Numbered from the stretch's first letter, positions 34,858-43,737 are shown. The stretch: 64,000 bases of DNA from Candidatus Koribacter versatilis Ellin345 (GCF_000014005.1 NC_008009.1:5084001-5148000), one strand, 5' to 3'. Notes: generated from the letters alone by a model not told the origin. Made by a program: numbers and translations.

Positions 34858-36125
34858 GTCTTCTTTGCGCCGTCGGTGGGCCTAACAGCGATCTCTCGTC
34901 ACAATTGCGGGAGCTGCTTTCCGAAGCGCTCGCGAAACTTGGTGCGCGGAAGCGTGTGTTGGCAGTTCCTCCGGACCACAGCCGCATCCATTCGCAGGCC
35001 GGACCGCTCACTCGATATGCTTGGGAGCATTATGGCGACGCACTGAAGTGCGTCCTGCCCGCTCTCGGAACTCATACACCGATGAACCCCGAACAACTCC
35101 AGTGGATGTTTGGGGATGTGCCGCTCGAACTCTTTGCCGTCCATAACTGGCGCACTCACGTCGAGACCATCGGCGAAGTACCGGCAGAGTTCATCTACCA
35201 ACAGTCAGAAGGTAGGCTGAACTATCCGTGGCCCGCGCAAGTGAATCGGCGCATCTTGCAGGGTGATTTTGATCTGGTCCTCTCGATCGGCCAAGTGGTG
35301 CCGCATGAAGTCATCGGGATGGCGAACTACAACAAGAACATCCTGGTGGGTACCGGCGGTCCAGAGAGCATCAATCGCAGCCACTATCTCGGCGCCGTCT
35401 ACGGGATGGAACGCATCATGGGGCGCGCCGAGAATCCAGTGCGCGCTGTACTGAATTACGCGACAGATAAGTTCCTGCGACATCTTCCGATTGTCTATGT
35501 GCTTACCGTCATCGAAGCAACTGGCGCTGGAACAGCCGTACGAGGCTTGTTTATTGGCGACGATGCGGAGTGTTTTCATCGTGCTGCTGAGTTGAGTCGC
35601 CAAGTGAACATCACGATGATGGATGCGCCAATACAGAAGGCAGTCGTGTACCTCGATCCTCGCGAATTTCACAGCACGTGGCTTGGGAACAAAGCAATTT
35701 ATCGCACCCGCATGGCGCTCGCAGATGGTGCAGAATTGATCATCCTGGCTCCGGGCGTTCGGGCATTTGGTGAGGACGCGCGGATCGACGCGCTCATCCG
35801 CAAATATGGATACCGCGGCACTCCGGCGACCCTCGATGCGGTGAAAGATAACGACGATCTCGCAACTGGATTGGGGGCGGCGGCACACCTCATACATGGG
35901 TCGTCCGAAGGACGATTCGCAGTGCGATGGTGCCCTGGCGGCCTCAGCGCATCGGAGATCCATGGCGTCGGTTATGAGTATGGAGATCTCGGCGCGATGC
36001 TGAAGCGATACGATCCCGAGCGCTTGTGTGCTGGGTACAACCAGGTCGAAGGTGAAGAAATTTTCTTTGTTCCGAATCCGGGGCTCGGACTCTGGGCGGA
36101 ACGCGAGAAATTCACGGAGGCGTGA
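34854..36125 (+). CDS. LarA-family nickel-dependent epimerase, probably acting on mannonate/gluconate
   Basis: 423 residues of the LarA (DUF2088) fold. The nickel-pincer cofactor residues can be placed: D41-R44 (spacing as D72/R75 of Lactobacillus LarA), H74 in LGTHTPM, then H151, K161 and H177, whose 10- and 16-residue spacings equal those of H174, K184 and H200. LarA homologues include racemases and a gluconate 2-epimerase. Within a glucuronate operon, interconversion of D-mannonate and D-gluconate is the best guess. Overlaps the transporter gene by 4 bases. LarB/C/E, needed for the cofactor, are not in the window. Confidence 0.82.
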   Translation: MSLLCAVGGPNSDLSSQLRELLSEALAKLGARKRVLAVPPDHSRIHSQAGPLTRYAWEHYGDALKCVLPALGTHTPMNPEQLQWMFGDVPLELFAVHNWRTHVETIGEVPAEFIYQQSEGRLNYPWPAQVNRRILQGDFDLVLSIGQVVPHEVIGMANYNKNILVGTGGPESINRSHYLGAVYGMERIMGRAENPVRAVLNYATDKFLRHLPIVYVLTVIEATGAGTAVRGLFIGDDAECFHRAAELSRQVNITMMDAPIQKAVVYLDPREFHSTWLGNKAIYRTRMALADGAELIILAPGVRAFGEDARIDALIRKYGYRGTPATLDAVKDNDDLATGLGAAAHLIHGSSEGRFAVRWCPGGLSASEIHGVGYEYGDLGAMLKRYDPERLCAGYNQVEGEEIFFVPNPGLGLWAEREKFTEA

Positions 36126-36898
36126 TGGCGGACCTATTCAATCTCTCTGGCAAGGTGGCTGTCGTTGTGGGAGGCACAACTGGCATCGGACGCGCCATCA
36201 GCTTCGGCCTCGCCGATGCAGGTGCCGACGTTGTCTCCACCGCTCGCCGAGAAGAACAAGTGAATGCCGCGGCCGACGAAATCGAGCGGCGTGGAAGACA
36301 GACGCTGCGCGTTTGTTCGGACGTAACCAGCCGTGCGTCAATCCAAAGTTTATGCAATGCGGTACTCGCGAAGTTTCAGAAGGTCGATATCCTCGTAAAT
36401 TGCGCCGGCACAACCAAGCGCACGCCGACACTCACCGTGTCGGAAGATGAATGGAACAAGATCCTCGACACCAACCTCACTGGCGCACTCCGCGCATGCC
36501 AGGTCTTCGGTAAGCACATGATCGAGCGCGGCTATGGAAGGATCATCAACATCGCGTCGTTGAGCAGCTTCGTTGCTTTGCACGAGGTTGCCGCCTACTC
36601 CGCTAGCAAGGCGGCGCTGTTGTCGCTCACGCGTTCGCTCGCAGTGGAATGGTCGAAAAAGGGCGTGACCGTGAACGCGATCGCCCCCGGAGTGTTTCGG
36701 ACTGCCTTGAATACTGAATTGCTCGACAACACGCCTCGCGGTCAGGAATTCCTAATGCGCACGCCGATGCAAAGATTTGGTAACACGGAGGAGCTCGTCG
36801 GAGCCGCGGTTTATCTGGCCTCAGATGCAGCATCGTTCGTGACCGGTCAAGCGATCACGGTGGATGGCGGGTTCCTCGCAAGCGGCGTCAACCAATAA
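36125..36898 (+). CDS. SDR oxidoreductase, KduD/gluconate 5-dehydrogenase-like
   Basis: 257 residues from ATG 36125, preceded by GGAGG and overlapping the previous stop as TGATG (a GTG three bases earlier is less likely). Rossmann motif GGTTGIGRAI, NCAG (91-94 region), catalytic YSASK (near 157-161) and C-terminal GQAITVDGGF. Sugar-acid dehydrogenase of the classical SDR family. In this operon it probably interconverts D-fructuronate and D-mannonate, the step done by UxuB in E. coli; the substrate is inferred. Confidence 0.88.
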   Translation: MADLFNLSGKVAVVVGGTTGIGRAISFGLADAGADVVSTARREEQVNAAADEIERRGRQTLRVCSDVTSRASIQSLCNAVLAKFQKVDILVNCAGTTKRTPTLTVSEDEWNKILDTNLTGALRACQVFGKHMIERGYGRIINIASLSSFVALHEVAAYSASKAALLSLTRSLAVEWSKKGVTVNAIAPGVFRTALNTELLDNTPRGQEFLMRTPMQRFGNTEELVGAAVYLASDAASFVTGQAITVDGGFLASGVNQ

Positions 36899-36919
36899 CA
36901 AATATCCAGGAGCAAAAGG

Positions 36920-37876
36920 ATGAAGTTATCTCGGCGCGAGTGGTTGGCAGGCGTCGGAGCGTGCGCGGTAGCTGCAGCGCTTCCGGCATTCGGTGCGGAG
37001 ACATGCCCGTTTCGGATAGCAGTGATCAACGATGAGATTACGCAGGACTTCGAGCGCGCGTGCCAGATCGTCACCCACGACTTCGGTCTGCAATGGATCG
37101 AGTTGCGATCCATGTGGGACAAGAACGTGACCGCCCTGAACGACAAGGAACTCGCCGACGCGAAGAAGATTCTCGGCGAACACAAGCTGCGAGTTACGGA
37201 CATTGCGAGCCCCCTGTTTAAGACCGACTGGCCCGGAGCGCCACGGTCGCCGCTGAGTGAAACGCGCGATCAATTCCACGCCGACTTTGACGCCAAAGCC
37301 CAGGACCAATTGCTCGAGCATTGCATCGCCCTGACGAAGCATTTCGAAACAGACCGTATCCGCTGCTTCGATTTCTGGCGTCTCGACGATCAAAAGCCGT
37401 ATCGCAACGTCATCAATCAGAAGTTGCAGCAGGCGGCTGAACGTTGCGCCAAAGACAACGCGTACCTCGTGCTCGAGAATGAAATGTCGTGCAACACGGC
37501 GACCGGCGAGGAATCTGCCGCGGTATTGAAGGCGGTTCCCAATAGGAATTTCCTGCTGAACTGGGATCCAGGCAATGCCGCGGCGATCGGCGACACACCG
37601 TTTCCGAATGGCTACAACTTGCTACCCAAAGATCGCATTGGTCACTGCCACTGCAAGGATGTAGTGCGTAAGCCTGACCACAAATACGATTGGGCGCCGG
37701 TCGGCGGCGGCGTGGTGGATTGGGTTGGACAATTGAAAGCGCTGCAGCGCGATGGCTTCCACTTCGGATTGAGTCTGGAGACGCACTGGCACGGAGCAGG
37801 AACGCCGGAGCAATCCACTCGCGTAAGTTTCGACGGACTGAGAAAGACGCTGGCGAAAGCCGGGATCGCCTGTTGA
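36920..37876 (+). CDS. Tat-exported sugar isomerase/epimerase (TIM barrel, AP endonuclease 2 fold)
   Basis: 318 residues. N-terminus MKLSRREWLAGVGACAVAAA is a twin-arginine signal, cleavage after AFGA. TIM-barrel metal site as in xylose-isomerase-like epimerases: VLENEMSCNTATGEES, LNWDPGNAA, GHCHCKDV and SLETHWHG. RBS AGGAG upstream. Follows the SDR gene by 21 bases, so still within the hexuronate unit, but the protein is predicted periplasmic. Substrate unknown. Confidence 0.85.
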   Translation: MKLSRREWLAGVGACAVAAALPAFGAETCPFRIAVINDEITQDFERACQIVTHDFGLQWIELRSMWDKNVTALNDKELADAKKILGEHKLRVTDIASPLFKTDWPGAPRSPLSETRDQFHADFDAKAQDQLLEHCIALTKHFETDRIRCFDFWRLDDQKPYRNVINQKLQQAAERCAKDNAYLVLENEMSCNTATGEESAAVLKAVPNRNFLLNWDPGNAAAIGDTPFPNGYNLLPKDRIGHCHCKDVVRKPDHKYDWAPVGGGVVDWVGQLKALQRDGFHFGLSLETHWHGAGTPEQSTRVSFDGLRKTLAKAGIAC

Positions 37877-37886
37877 GGAGGTTGCA

Positions 37887-39200
37887 ATGGCAACACGCAG
37901 AGATTTCATCGGGACTGTCGCCGCAGGCGCAGCGGGTCTCGCGATCAGCGCGAAGAGCTACGCACAAATTCTGGGTTCCAATGAGCGGCTAAATTTTGCG
38001 ATGATTGGCCTGAACAGTCGGGCTTACGCACACCTCTCATCGCTGAAAGCGAACCGCAGCAATGCGAGGATTACGCATGTTTGCGATGTGGACGGGAACA
38101 TTCTGCAGAAATTCGCCGATGCCACACAAAAGGAAATGAGCGAAGCCGCCACTGCAGAAAAAGACTTTCGCAAGATCCTCGCACTCAAGAGCATCGACGC
38201 GGTCTCCATCGCAACGCCCGACCACTGGCACGCCCCGATGGCGATTGCCGCGCTGCAAGCTGGCAAACACGTTTACTTGGAGAAACCGTGCAGCCACAAT
38301 CCCGCCGAAGGCGCGATGCTCGTGGAAGCGCAGCGCAAGTACGGCAAGCTCGTGCAGATGGGAACGCAACAGCGTTCAGCCCCGCACACCATCGAGATCG
38401 TCCAGAAGGTTCATGACGGCCTAATCGGTCGCGCCTACTTCGCGAAGAGCTGGTATTCGAACACGCGCAAATCCATCGGACACGGCAAAGAAGTCCCTGT
38501 CCCTCCGCAACTCGATTGGGACCTCTGGCAAGGCCCAGCGCCACGGCGCGCTTACAAGGACAACTACCATCCCTACAATTGGCACTTCTTCCGTCACTGG
38601 GGCACGGGCGAAACGCTGAATAACGGTACCCATGAAGTCGACGTTTGCCGCTGGGCACTCGACGTCGGCTACCCCAATCGCATCACTGCTTCCGGCGGAC
38701 GCTACCAGTTCAACGACGACTACGAGTTCTACGACACTATCGTCACGAACTTTGCATATGTCGACAAGATGATCACCTGGGAAGGCCAGAGCTGCAATGG
38801 CATGAAACAATTCGGCCGCGATCGCGGCTCGGCCATCATGGGCACCACCGGGACCGTTGTTGTGGACCGAGACGGCTACGACATATTCGACTTGAAGGGC
38901 AACAAGACAGGTGAATTCCGCGTGGGGAGCAAGTCAGAAACCGCTGACTTGGTGGGCCGCGACGCTATGACAGATGCCCACTTTGCGAACTTCATCGCAG
39001 GTGTCCTGAAAGGAACGAAGTTGAATGCACCGATCGATGTTGGCAATGTTGCCGTCACGATGCTCCAACTCTCGAATGTTGCATGGGACGTTGGCCGTGA
39101 GCTTCAGATTGACCCGAAAGAAGGCAAGATCCAGAACGATGCGGATGCGATGAAGATGTGGGGGCGTGACTACGAAAAGGGCTGGGAACCGCATGCCTAG
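37887..39200 (+). CDS. Tat-exported Gfo/Idh/MocA oxidoreductase
   Basis: 437 residues. TRRDFIGTVAAGAAGLAIS is a Tat signal. NAD(P) Rossmann core (FAMIGLNSRAYAHL; ITHVCDVD), TPDHWHAPMAIAALQAGKHVYLEKP (the EKP motif) and GTHEVDVCRWALD (catalytic His-x-x-Asp region). Periplasmic members carry a tightly bound cofactor. GGAGG precedes the ATG, 10 bases after the previous stop. Probably acts together with the two flanking epimerases on an extracellular sugar or glycoside. Confidence 0.9.
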   Translation: MATRRDFIGTVAAGAAGLAISAKSYAQILGSNERLNFAMIGLNSRAYAHLSSLKANRSNARITHVCDVDGNILQKFADATQKEMSEAATAEKDFRKILALKSIDAVSIATPDHWHAPMAIAALQAGKHVYLEKPCSHNPAEGAMLVEAQRKYGKLVQMGTQQRSAPHTIEIVQKVHDGLIGRAYFAKSWYSNTRKSIGHGKEVPVPPQLDWDLWQGPAPRRAYKDNYHPYNWHFFRHWGTGETLNNGTHEVDVCRWALDVGYPNRITASGGRYQFNDDYEFYDTIVTNFAYVDKMITWEGQSCNGMKQFGRDRGSAIMGTTGTVVVDRDGYDIFDLKGNKTGEFRVGSKSETADLVGRDAMTDAHFANFIAGVLKGTKLNAPIDVGNVAVTMLQLSNVAWDVGRELQIDPKEGKIQNDADAMKMWGRDYEKGWEPHA

Positions 39201-40044
39201 AAGACTCTCGCGCCGCGACCTTCTCCGCAATGCTGCGGTCGGTGCGGTCGCGTTCGGTCCAGCATCGCGTCTTATGGGCCAAACCAAGCCGACAAACCAT
39301 TCGTCGGCGATCAAGCTCGGCATCGCCAGCTACACGTTTCGCAATTTCTCCCGCGCACAATTGATCGGTTACCTAAAGCAATTGAACATCAAATCGCTCA
39401 ATGCAAAGGACGCGAAAGACCACTTACCCTCGGATCCGCAACAGGAAGCCGCAGCCGTTGCCGATTACCGCGCCGCAGGCATCGAACTGCACGCCGCAGG
39501 TGCGATCTACTTTCCCAAGAACGACGATGCCGACATTCGCGCGAAGTTCGATTACTGCAAGCGAGCCGGCATTCCAGTGCTGGTCGCTGGCGATCCAACA
39601 GTCGAAGAACTAACGCGCCTTGAACACTTCGCGAAGGAATACGACATTCGAGTTGCGATCCATAACCACGGCCCGGAAGACAAAATCTTCCCTTCACCGC
39701 TCGAAGTTCTGAAGGCCGTGAAGGACCTGGACCCGCGGATGGGCTGCTGCATCGACGTCGGGCACACGGTTCGCACCGGAACCGACGTCGTGCAAGCCAT
39801 CCGTCTTGCGGGTACGCGGCTCTTCAACGTCCACATGAAAGACCTGACCAGCGTTATCGACAAGGAAAGCCAAGTCGCAGTCGGCGATGGGATCCTGCCG
39901 ATTCGTGCAATTTTCGAGGCCCTTCTTGCAATCAAGTACACCGGCTTTGTGGACTTAGAGTACGAGGTCCACGCCGATGACCCGATGCCCGGCGTTATCG
40001 CCAGCCTCGCCTATATGCGCGGCATGCTCGATGGAATGGCATAA
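39193..40044 (+). CDS. Tat-exported sugar isomerase/epimerase, second copy
   Basis: 283 residues from ATG 39193, overlapping the previous gene by 8 bases with GGGA upstream; a start at 39166 is less likely. RRLSRRDLLRNAAVGAVAF is a Tat signal. AP-endonuclease-2-like barrel: VAIHNHGPEDK, GCCIDVGHTVRTG, NVHMKDL and FVDLEYEVH. Only distantly like the epimerase at 36920. Last gene of the 32174-40044 set. Confidence 0.85.
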   Translation: MPRRLSRRDLLRNAAVGAVAFGPASRLMGQTKPTNHSSAIKLGIASYTFRNFSRAQLIGYLKQLNIKSLNAKDAKDHLPSDPQQEAAAVADYRAAGIELHAAGAIYFPKNDDADIRAKFDYCKRAGIPVLVAGDPTVEELTRLEHFAKEYDIRVAIHNHGPEDKIFPSPLEVLKAVKDLDPRMGCCIDVGHTVRTGTDVVQAIRLAGTRLFNVHMKDLTSVIDKESQVAVGDGILPIRAIFEALLAIKYTGFVDLEYEVHADDPMPGVIASLAYMRGMLDGMA

Positions 40045-40236
40045 CCCCGAAAGTGCCTGCAAATGACGCCCCACAAATTTTCTGATTTCCCTGTCGATTC
40101 CATGCAACTTTGCTCGTCATTTTGGCGAAGTTCCACCAACGCAAACCGCTTCTCCACCACGTGGCACTTCGTTGAAAATGGCAAGAAAAAGTTCGCTGAA
40201 AACATCCGATTCGCGCGCTTGCGCTAGGAGATCTAC

Positions 40237-40593
40237 ATGTCGAAATTCATGATCCTGCTTTACAACCAGCCATCAACCTGGGCAGACCTAAGTCCCGAAC
40301 AGATGCAGGAAGCGGTTCAGAAGTACTTTGCGTGGGGGGACAATCTTCGCAAGAAGGGCATCTACCTGGGCAGCGATAAGCTCACCGATGGAGTGGGCAA
40401 GGTGCTCCGCGGCAAGAAAGACGTTCGCGTCACGGACGGCCCGTTCACAGAAGGCAAAGAATTCCTTGGTGGATACTACGCGTTCACAGCCGCGAATTAT
40501 GAGGAAGCTGTAGAACTCACGCGCGAACATCCGCACCTCGAATACGGCGGGATTGTCGAGATTCGTGAGATCCACGACATGCATCGTGGCTGA
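40237..40593 (+). CDS. YCII-related DGPF-domain protein
   Basis: 118 residues. [11 protein letters not shown] at the start and [18 protein letters not shown] (DGPF motif, 67-70 region) identify the YCII-like DGPF family, ferredoxin-like alpha/beta proteins that occur next to ECF42-type sigma factors. TAGGAG lies before the ATG. The sigma gene overlaps its end, so the pair is translated together. Biochemical role unknown. Confidence 0.9.
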   Translation: MSKFMILLYNQPSTWADLSPEQMQEAVQKYFAWGDNLRKKGIYLGSDKLTDGVGKVLRGKKDVRVTDGPFTEGKEFLGGYYAFTAANYEEAVELTREHPHLEYGGIVEIREIHDMHRG

Positions 40594-41842
40594 CACTCAG
40601 CACCAAATCGCGGGGATGGTGGACCATCTGTTCCGCACCAGTGCGGGTCAGATGGTCTCGCACCTTACCCGTGTGCTCGGCCCGGCCCACCTCGATCTCG
40701 CGGAAGAAGCCGTACAGGATGCGCTTGTGAAGGCCCTGCAAAGCTGGCCTTTTGGCGGCGTTCCCAACAATCCCGGCGGCTGGCTCATGCAGGTTGCGCG
40801 CAATCGCGCGCTCGACATCGTTCGTCACCGCGGAATGGCCGCCGAGAAGACCGGAGAAATCGTCGCAGAACTTACCCGCGCCAATCCAACCGGTGACATC
40901 GAAGTGCGCGACCAGTTTCGTGACGACGAGTTGCGCATGATCTTCCTTTGCTGCCATCCACTGATTTCGCGCGATGCCCGCGTTGCGCTCAGTCTTAAGA
41001 CGGTCAGCGGTTTCTCGATCGAGGAGATTTCTCGCGCGTTCCTCGCCGATCCGCCAACCATTGCGCAGCGCCTGGTGCGCGCCAAGCGGCAGATACGCGA
41101 CGCCAACATCCGCTTCGATCTTCCGCCGCGTAAAGAACTTTCCGAGCGGCTCGATTCCGTTCTCGAAGTGATTTACCTGCTCTTTAACGAAGGCTACACG
41201 GCACACGCCGGCGATGACCTGGTGCGGCAAGACCTTTGCGTGGAAGCCCTACGTCTCGCCATGTTGGTGGCGGCATCGCCGGTATCGCAACCGCGCGCCA
41301 ACGCGCTGGTCTCGTTGCTGGCGTTCCAGGCCGCTCGCCTTCCCGCCCGTGTCGATGACAAAGGCGAGTTGGTTCTTCTCGAGGACCAGGACCGCAGCAA
41401 GTGGGACCAGAACTTAATCGCATTCGGTTTCCACGAGATCGTGAAGAGCGCGCAAGGACAGGCCGTGTCTACGTATCACATGCAGGCCGCGATCGCATCC
41501 ATTCACGCCCAAGCCAAAGACACTGCCGGCACCGACTGGCCGAAGATCCTCATCCTTTACGACGACCTGATGGCACTGAATCCCTCAGCGATCATCGCGC
41601 TGAATCGGGCGATCGCCGTGTGGCGGGTCCACGGCGTTGTGGCGGCAATGCGCGAAGTGGACCAAATCGCCCACGAACCAGCACTCGCCCACTACTATCT
41701 TCTTCCCGCCACTCGCGGACGCCTCCTCCTCGAAATCGGCGACCGTACGGCAGCAGCCGAGTGCTTCAGCGAAGCACTCAATCGCAAGTGCTCGGAACCG
41801 GAGCGCCGGTTCTTACTGCGACAGCTGAAGGAATGCGAATAG
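40586..41842 (+). CDS. ECF RNA polymerase sigma factor, ECF42 type with C-terminal extension
   Basis: 418 residues from the GTG at 40586 (overlapping the DGPF stop by 8 bases); the frame extends to 40553. Sigma region 2 at ~30-85 ([36 protein letters not shown]), region 4 at ~130-175 ([25 protein letters not shown]), then a ~230-residue TPR-like helical domain of the DUF6596 type ([21 protein letters not shown]). In this group the extension, not an anti-sigma factor, controls activity. Likely drives the DGPF operon. Confidence 0.92.
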   Translation: MADTQHQIAGMVDHLFRTSAGQMVSHLTRVLGPAHLDLAEEAVQDALVKALQSWPFGGVPNNPGGWLMQVARNRALDIVRHRGMAAEKTGEIVAELTRANPTGDIEVRDQFRDDELRMIFLCCHPLISRDARVALSLKTVSGFSIEEISRAFLADPPTIAQRLVRAKRQIRDANIRFDLPPRKELSERLDSVLEVIYLLFNEGYTAHAGDDLVRQDLCVEALRLAMLVAASPVSQPRANALVSLLAFQAARLPARVDDKGELVLLEDQDRSKWDQNLIAFGFHEIVKSAQGQAVSTYHMQAAIASIHAQAKDTAGTDWPKILILYDDLMALNPSAIIALNRAIAVWRVHGVVAAMREVDQIAHEPALAHYYLLPATRGRLLLEIGDRTAAAECFSEALNRKCSEPERRFLLRQLKECE

Positions 41843-42214
41843 CTACTTCGCCGCGATTGCAATCAGCTCGAAGCGTGCGCCAAATAATAGCGGCCCCGAT
41901 CCCAGGAAAGCCCGCGCCGGGAACTCCTCTTCAAAGTAGGTCGCATACACCTTATTGAAGGTGTCAAACAGCGAGACATCGGGTGTGAAAATCTGCACAT
42001 AGGCGAGGTCGTCCATCACCATGCCCGCCTGCTCCAGCACCTCGCGTATTCCGTCGAGCAGGTACTTTGCTTCTTCACCCGCATCGGCTGGAATTTCCGT
42101 GGTTCCCGGCTTAAAGCCAATTCGCCCGGAAAGATACACCGTCTCCCCCACGCGTACGGCATCGCTAAACGGCAGATTATTGCGCCGGCTCGGCAAATTG
42201 ATCGTCGATTTCAT
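41843..42214 (-). CDS. RidA-family protein (YjgF/UK114)
   Basis: 123 residues. FSDAVRVGETVYLSGRIGF, QAGMVMDDLAYVQIFTPDVS and PARAFLGSGPLLFGARFELIAIA fit the RidA fold; the Arg of PARAF is the usual catalytic Arg, while the C-terminal Glu of the archetype (VEIE) reads FELIAIA. May hydrolyse reactive imines/enamines, or be a non-archetypal subgroup. Stop abuts that of the convergent sigma gene. Confidence 0.88.
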   Translation of the reverse strand: MKSTINLPSRRNNLPFSDAVRVGETVYLSGRIGFKPGTTEIPADAGEEAKYLLDGIREVLEQAGMVMDDLAYVQIFTPDVSLFDTFNKVYATYFEEEFPARAFLGSGPLLFGARFELIAIAAK

Positions 42215-42302
42215 TGCCCCTCATTCGATATAGGATTGAACGCCTTCCAGATGCAGGCTGCCGGGCGACGGATTCACGTTACTTCCGAGGGTCCCGCGCA
42301 TC

Positions 42303-42308
42303 TATACT
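42303..42308 (+). promoter_or_regulatory. Possible -10 of the moaA leader
   Basis: TATACT at 42303-42308, with TTACTT 18 bases upstream as a weak -35. It lies about 40 bases before the proposed Moco riboswitch, where its promoter would be expected. Confidence 0.35.
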
Positions 42309-42345
42309 AGGAACGTGTTTCCGACGTTCGCTGCCTACGGAATAC

Positions 42346-42444
42346 TAAGGCATCGGGCGCGGTATCCATCTTTGTAGATGGATCGAGGGTGACGAAGGAA
42401 ACTTCGCCGCCTCCCGTTTGGAAAGGAAGCACCTCGGCGCATGC
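42346..42444 (+). promoter_or_regulatory. Probable Moco (molybdenum cofactor) riboswitch before moaA
   Basis: The moaA leader contains a stem ATCCATC/GATGGAT (42364-42382), a GAAA-tetraloop hairpin CGAAG-GAAA-CTTCG, then GCCGCCTCCC and GGAAAGGAAGCACCTCGG. This order of a GNRA hairpin followed by CCTCCC and a purine-rich GGAAAGGAAGC resembles the Moco RNA motif, known upstream of moaA and repressing it when cofactor is present. GCAT (42350) could pair with ATGC (42441), closing P1. Assigned by eye, without covariance scoring. Confidence 0.65.
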
Positions 42445-42467
42445 TGCCGCGGTGTGTTCTGCGCGGC

Positions 42468-43457
42468 ATGACACTGACCGATAAATTCGGACGCACTATC
42501 AACGACCTCCGGCTGTCCATCACGGACCGCTGTAACTATCGTTGTGTCTATTGCCGCTCTGGCAACAATGGGCCATCCTTCGCCGAACTTCGCTTCCAAG
42601 ATTACGTCCGTATTGCTCGCGTCTTCGTCTCCCTCGGAATTACTAAGATCCGCCTCACCGGTGGCGAGCCGCTTCTCCGCCGGGACCTGCTTGAACTCGT
42701 CCGCGAACTTCGTGCCTTGAAAACGCTCGATGGTGAGCCCCTTGATATCGCCATCACCACCAACGGCCACCTGCTCGCCGATCTGGCGCAACCTTTGAAA
42801 GAAGCAGGCCTGAACCGCGTCACCGTCAGTATGGACGCGGTCGATCCCGAACTCTTCGCGAAGATCACTCGCGTCCCCAACGGCTTCGAAAAAGTCGTGC
42901 AAGGCGTCCGCGCCGCAAAAGCCGCCGGACTCACTCCAGTGAAAGTGAATTGCGTTCTTCTGCGCGGCTTCAATGAAGAGCAAATCGTGCCTTTCGGCGT
43001 CTTCGCGCGCGAAGAAGGAGTGGTCGTCCGCTTCATCGAGTTCATGCCCCTCGACGAGGACCGCCACTGGTCGCCCGAAATCGTCGTCCCTCTGAACGAA
43101 GTTGTCGCCCGGCTCAATACATATATGCCGCTCCGCCATCTCGATCACGGCCACAGTGAAACGGCGCGGCGCTATGTGTTCGAAGATGGTCGCGGTGAGA
43201 TGGGCATCATCGCGCCCGTTTCCCTGCCGTTCTGCGGCGCATGCTCCCGTATCCGCGTCACCAGTGACGGCAAAATCCGCACCTGCCTCTTCAGCGTCAG
43301 GGAGCACGACCTCGCTAGTCTGATTCTTGAAGGCGCTTCCGACGAAGAGATCGCCGATCGCATTCGCTACGCCGTGGAGAACAAAGAGCAGCGCCATCAC
43401 ATCGGTGAGGCCGATTTCATGCCCGCCTCTCGGACTATGGTCCACATCGGCGGATAA
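42468..43457 (+). CDS. moaA: GTP 3',8-cyclase MoaA
   Basis: 329 residues from ATG 42468 (MTLTDKFGRTINDLRLSITD, the normal N-terminus); an ATG at 42441 lies inside the leader structure. Radical-SAM cluster CNYRCVYC, GGEPLLRRD for SAM, a second 4Fe-4S site FCGACSRIRVTSDGKIRTC, and the C-terminal GG required for activity. First step of molybdenum cofactor synthesis (GTP to 3',8-cH2GTP). moaC is not in the window. Confidence 0.96.
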   Translation: MTLTDKFGRTINDLRLSITDRCNYRCVYCRSGNNGPSFAELRFQDYVRIARVFVSLGITKIRLTGGEPLLRRDLLELVRELRALKTLDGEPLDIAITTNGHLLADLAQPLKEAGLNRVTVSMDAVDPELFAKITRVPNGFEKVVQGVRAAKAAGLTPVKVNCVLLRGFNEEQIVPFGVFAREEGVVVRFIEFMPLDEDRHWSPEIVVPLNEVVARLNTYMPLRHLDHGHSETARRYVFEDGRGEMGIIAPVSLPFCGACSRIRVTSDGKIRTCLFSVREHDLASLILEGASDEEIADRIRYAVENKEQRHHIGEADFMPASRTMVHIGG

Positions 43458-43507
43458 CCTCTTTCCGCTCTGGTACTTGCAAGATTCACTCCAGAGTTGC
43501 ACAATAG

Positions 43508-43540
43508 CTACAGGTGCCTGTAGTGAGGTTTTGAAACCTC
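43508..43540 (+). promoter_or_regulatory. Two adjacent palindromes in the nadA leader/promoter
   Basis: CTACAGG-TG-CCTGTAG (43508-43523) and GAGGTTT-TG-AAACCTC (43525-43540): perfect 7-base arms, both with a TG centre, one base apart. They lie after a possible promoter (TTGCAA, 17 bases, CACAAT) and about 45 bases before the NAD+ riboswitch. They could be operators or leader hairpins. Confidence 0.5.
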
Positions 43541-43585
43541 CGAGGAAAGCGGGCATCCATTAAGTAGCAGTAAAAAGCACCACAG

Positions 43586-43637
43586 GGCTTCAACAACCCC
43601 GTAGGTTGGGCCGCAAGGCAGCGAATCTACTGGAGCC
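43586..43637 (+). promoter_or_regulatory. NAD+-I riboswitch (nadA motif), domain 1
   Basis: The segment GGCTTCAACAACCCCGTAGG... through ...GCGAATCTACTGGAGCC matches, from memory, the RNA of domain 1 of the Koribacter nadA-motif riboswitch used for crystallography, apart from a native GCAA loop. GGCT/GGAGCC arms close it; the loop CAACAACCCCG is the conserved ADP-binding segment. It senses the ADP part of NAD+ and is followed by a second, similar domain. Confidence 0.85.
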
Positions 43638-43646
43638 CGAGCAGAT

Positions 43647-43721
43647 AGCTTTCAACATCCCCGTTCCAGGACGGCGAGACCAAAGCGCAATCCGCGCTGC
43701 GAATGTGTCGTTGCTGGGGCT
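43647..43721 (+). promoter_or_regulatory. NAD+-I riboswitch, domain 2, next to the nadA ribosome site
   Basis: Repeats the domain-1 pattern: CTTTCAACATCCCCGT, an inner hairpin GCGCAATCCGCGC, GCGAAT, and closing AGCT...GGGGCT. It ends 6 bases before GAGG (43728-43731), the ribosome site of the GTG start at 43738, so ligand binding can hide that site. Tandem architecture is typical of this class in Acidobacteria. Confidence 0.75.
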
Positions 43722-43737
43722 GAAGGCGAGGCACACA

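Noticed and set aside
43606-43737. Longer nadA reading from TTG 43606
   Set aside because: The stretch is the NAD+ riboswitch; the GTG at 43738 has a proper ribosome site and gives the normal NadA length.
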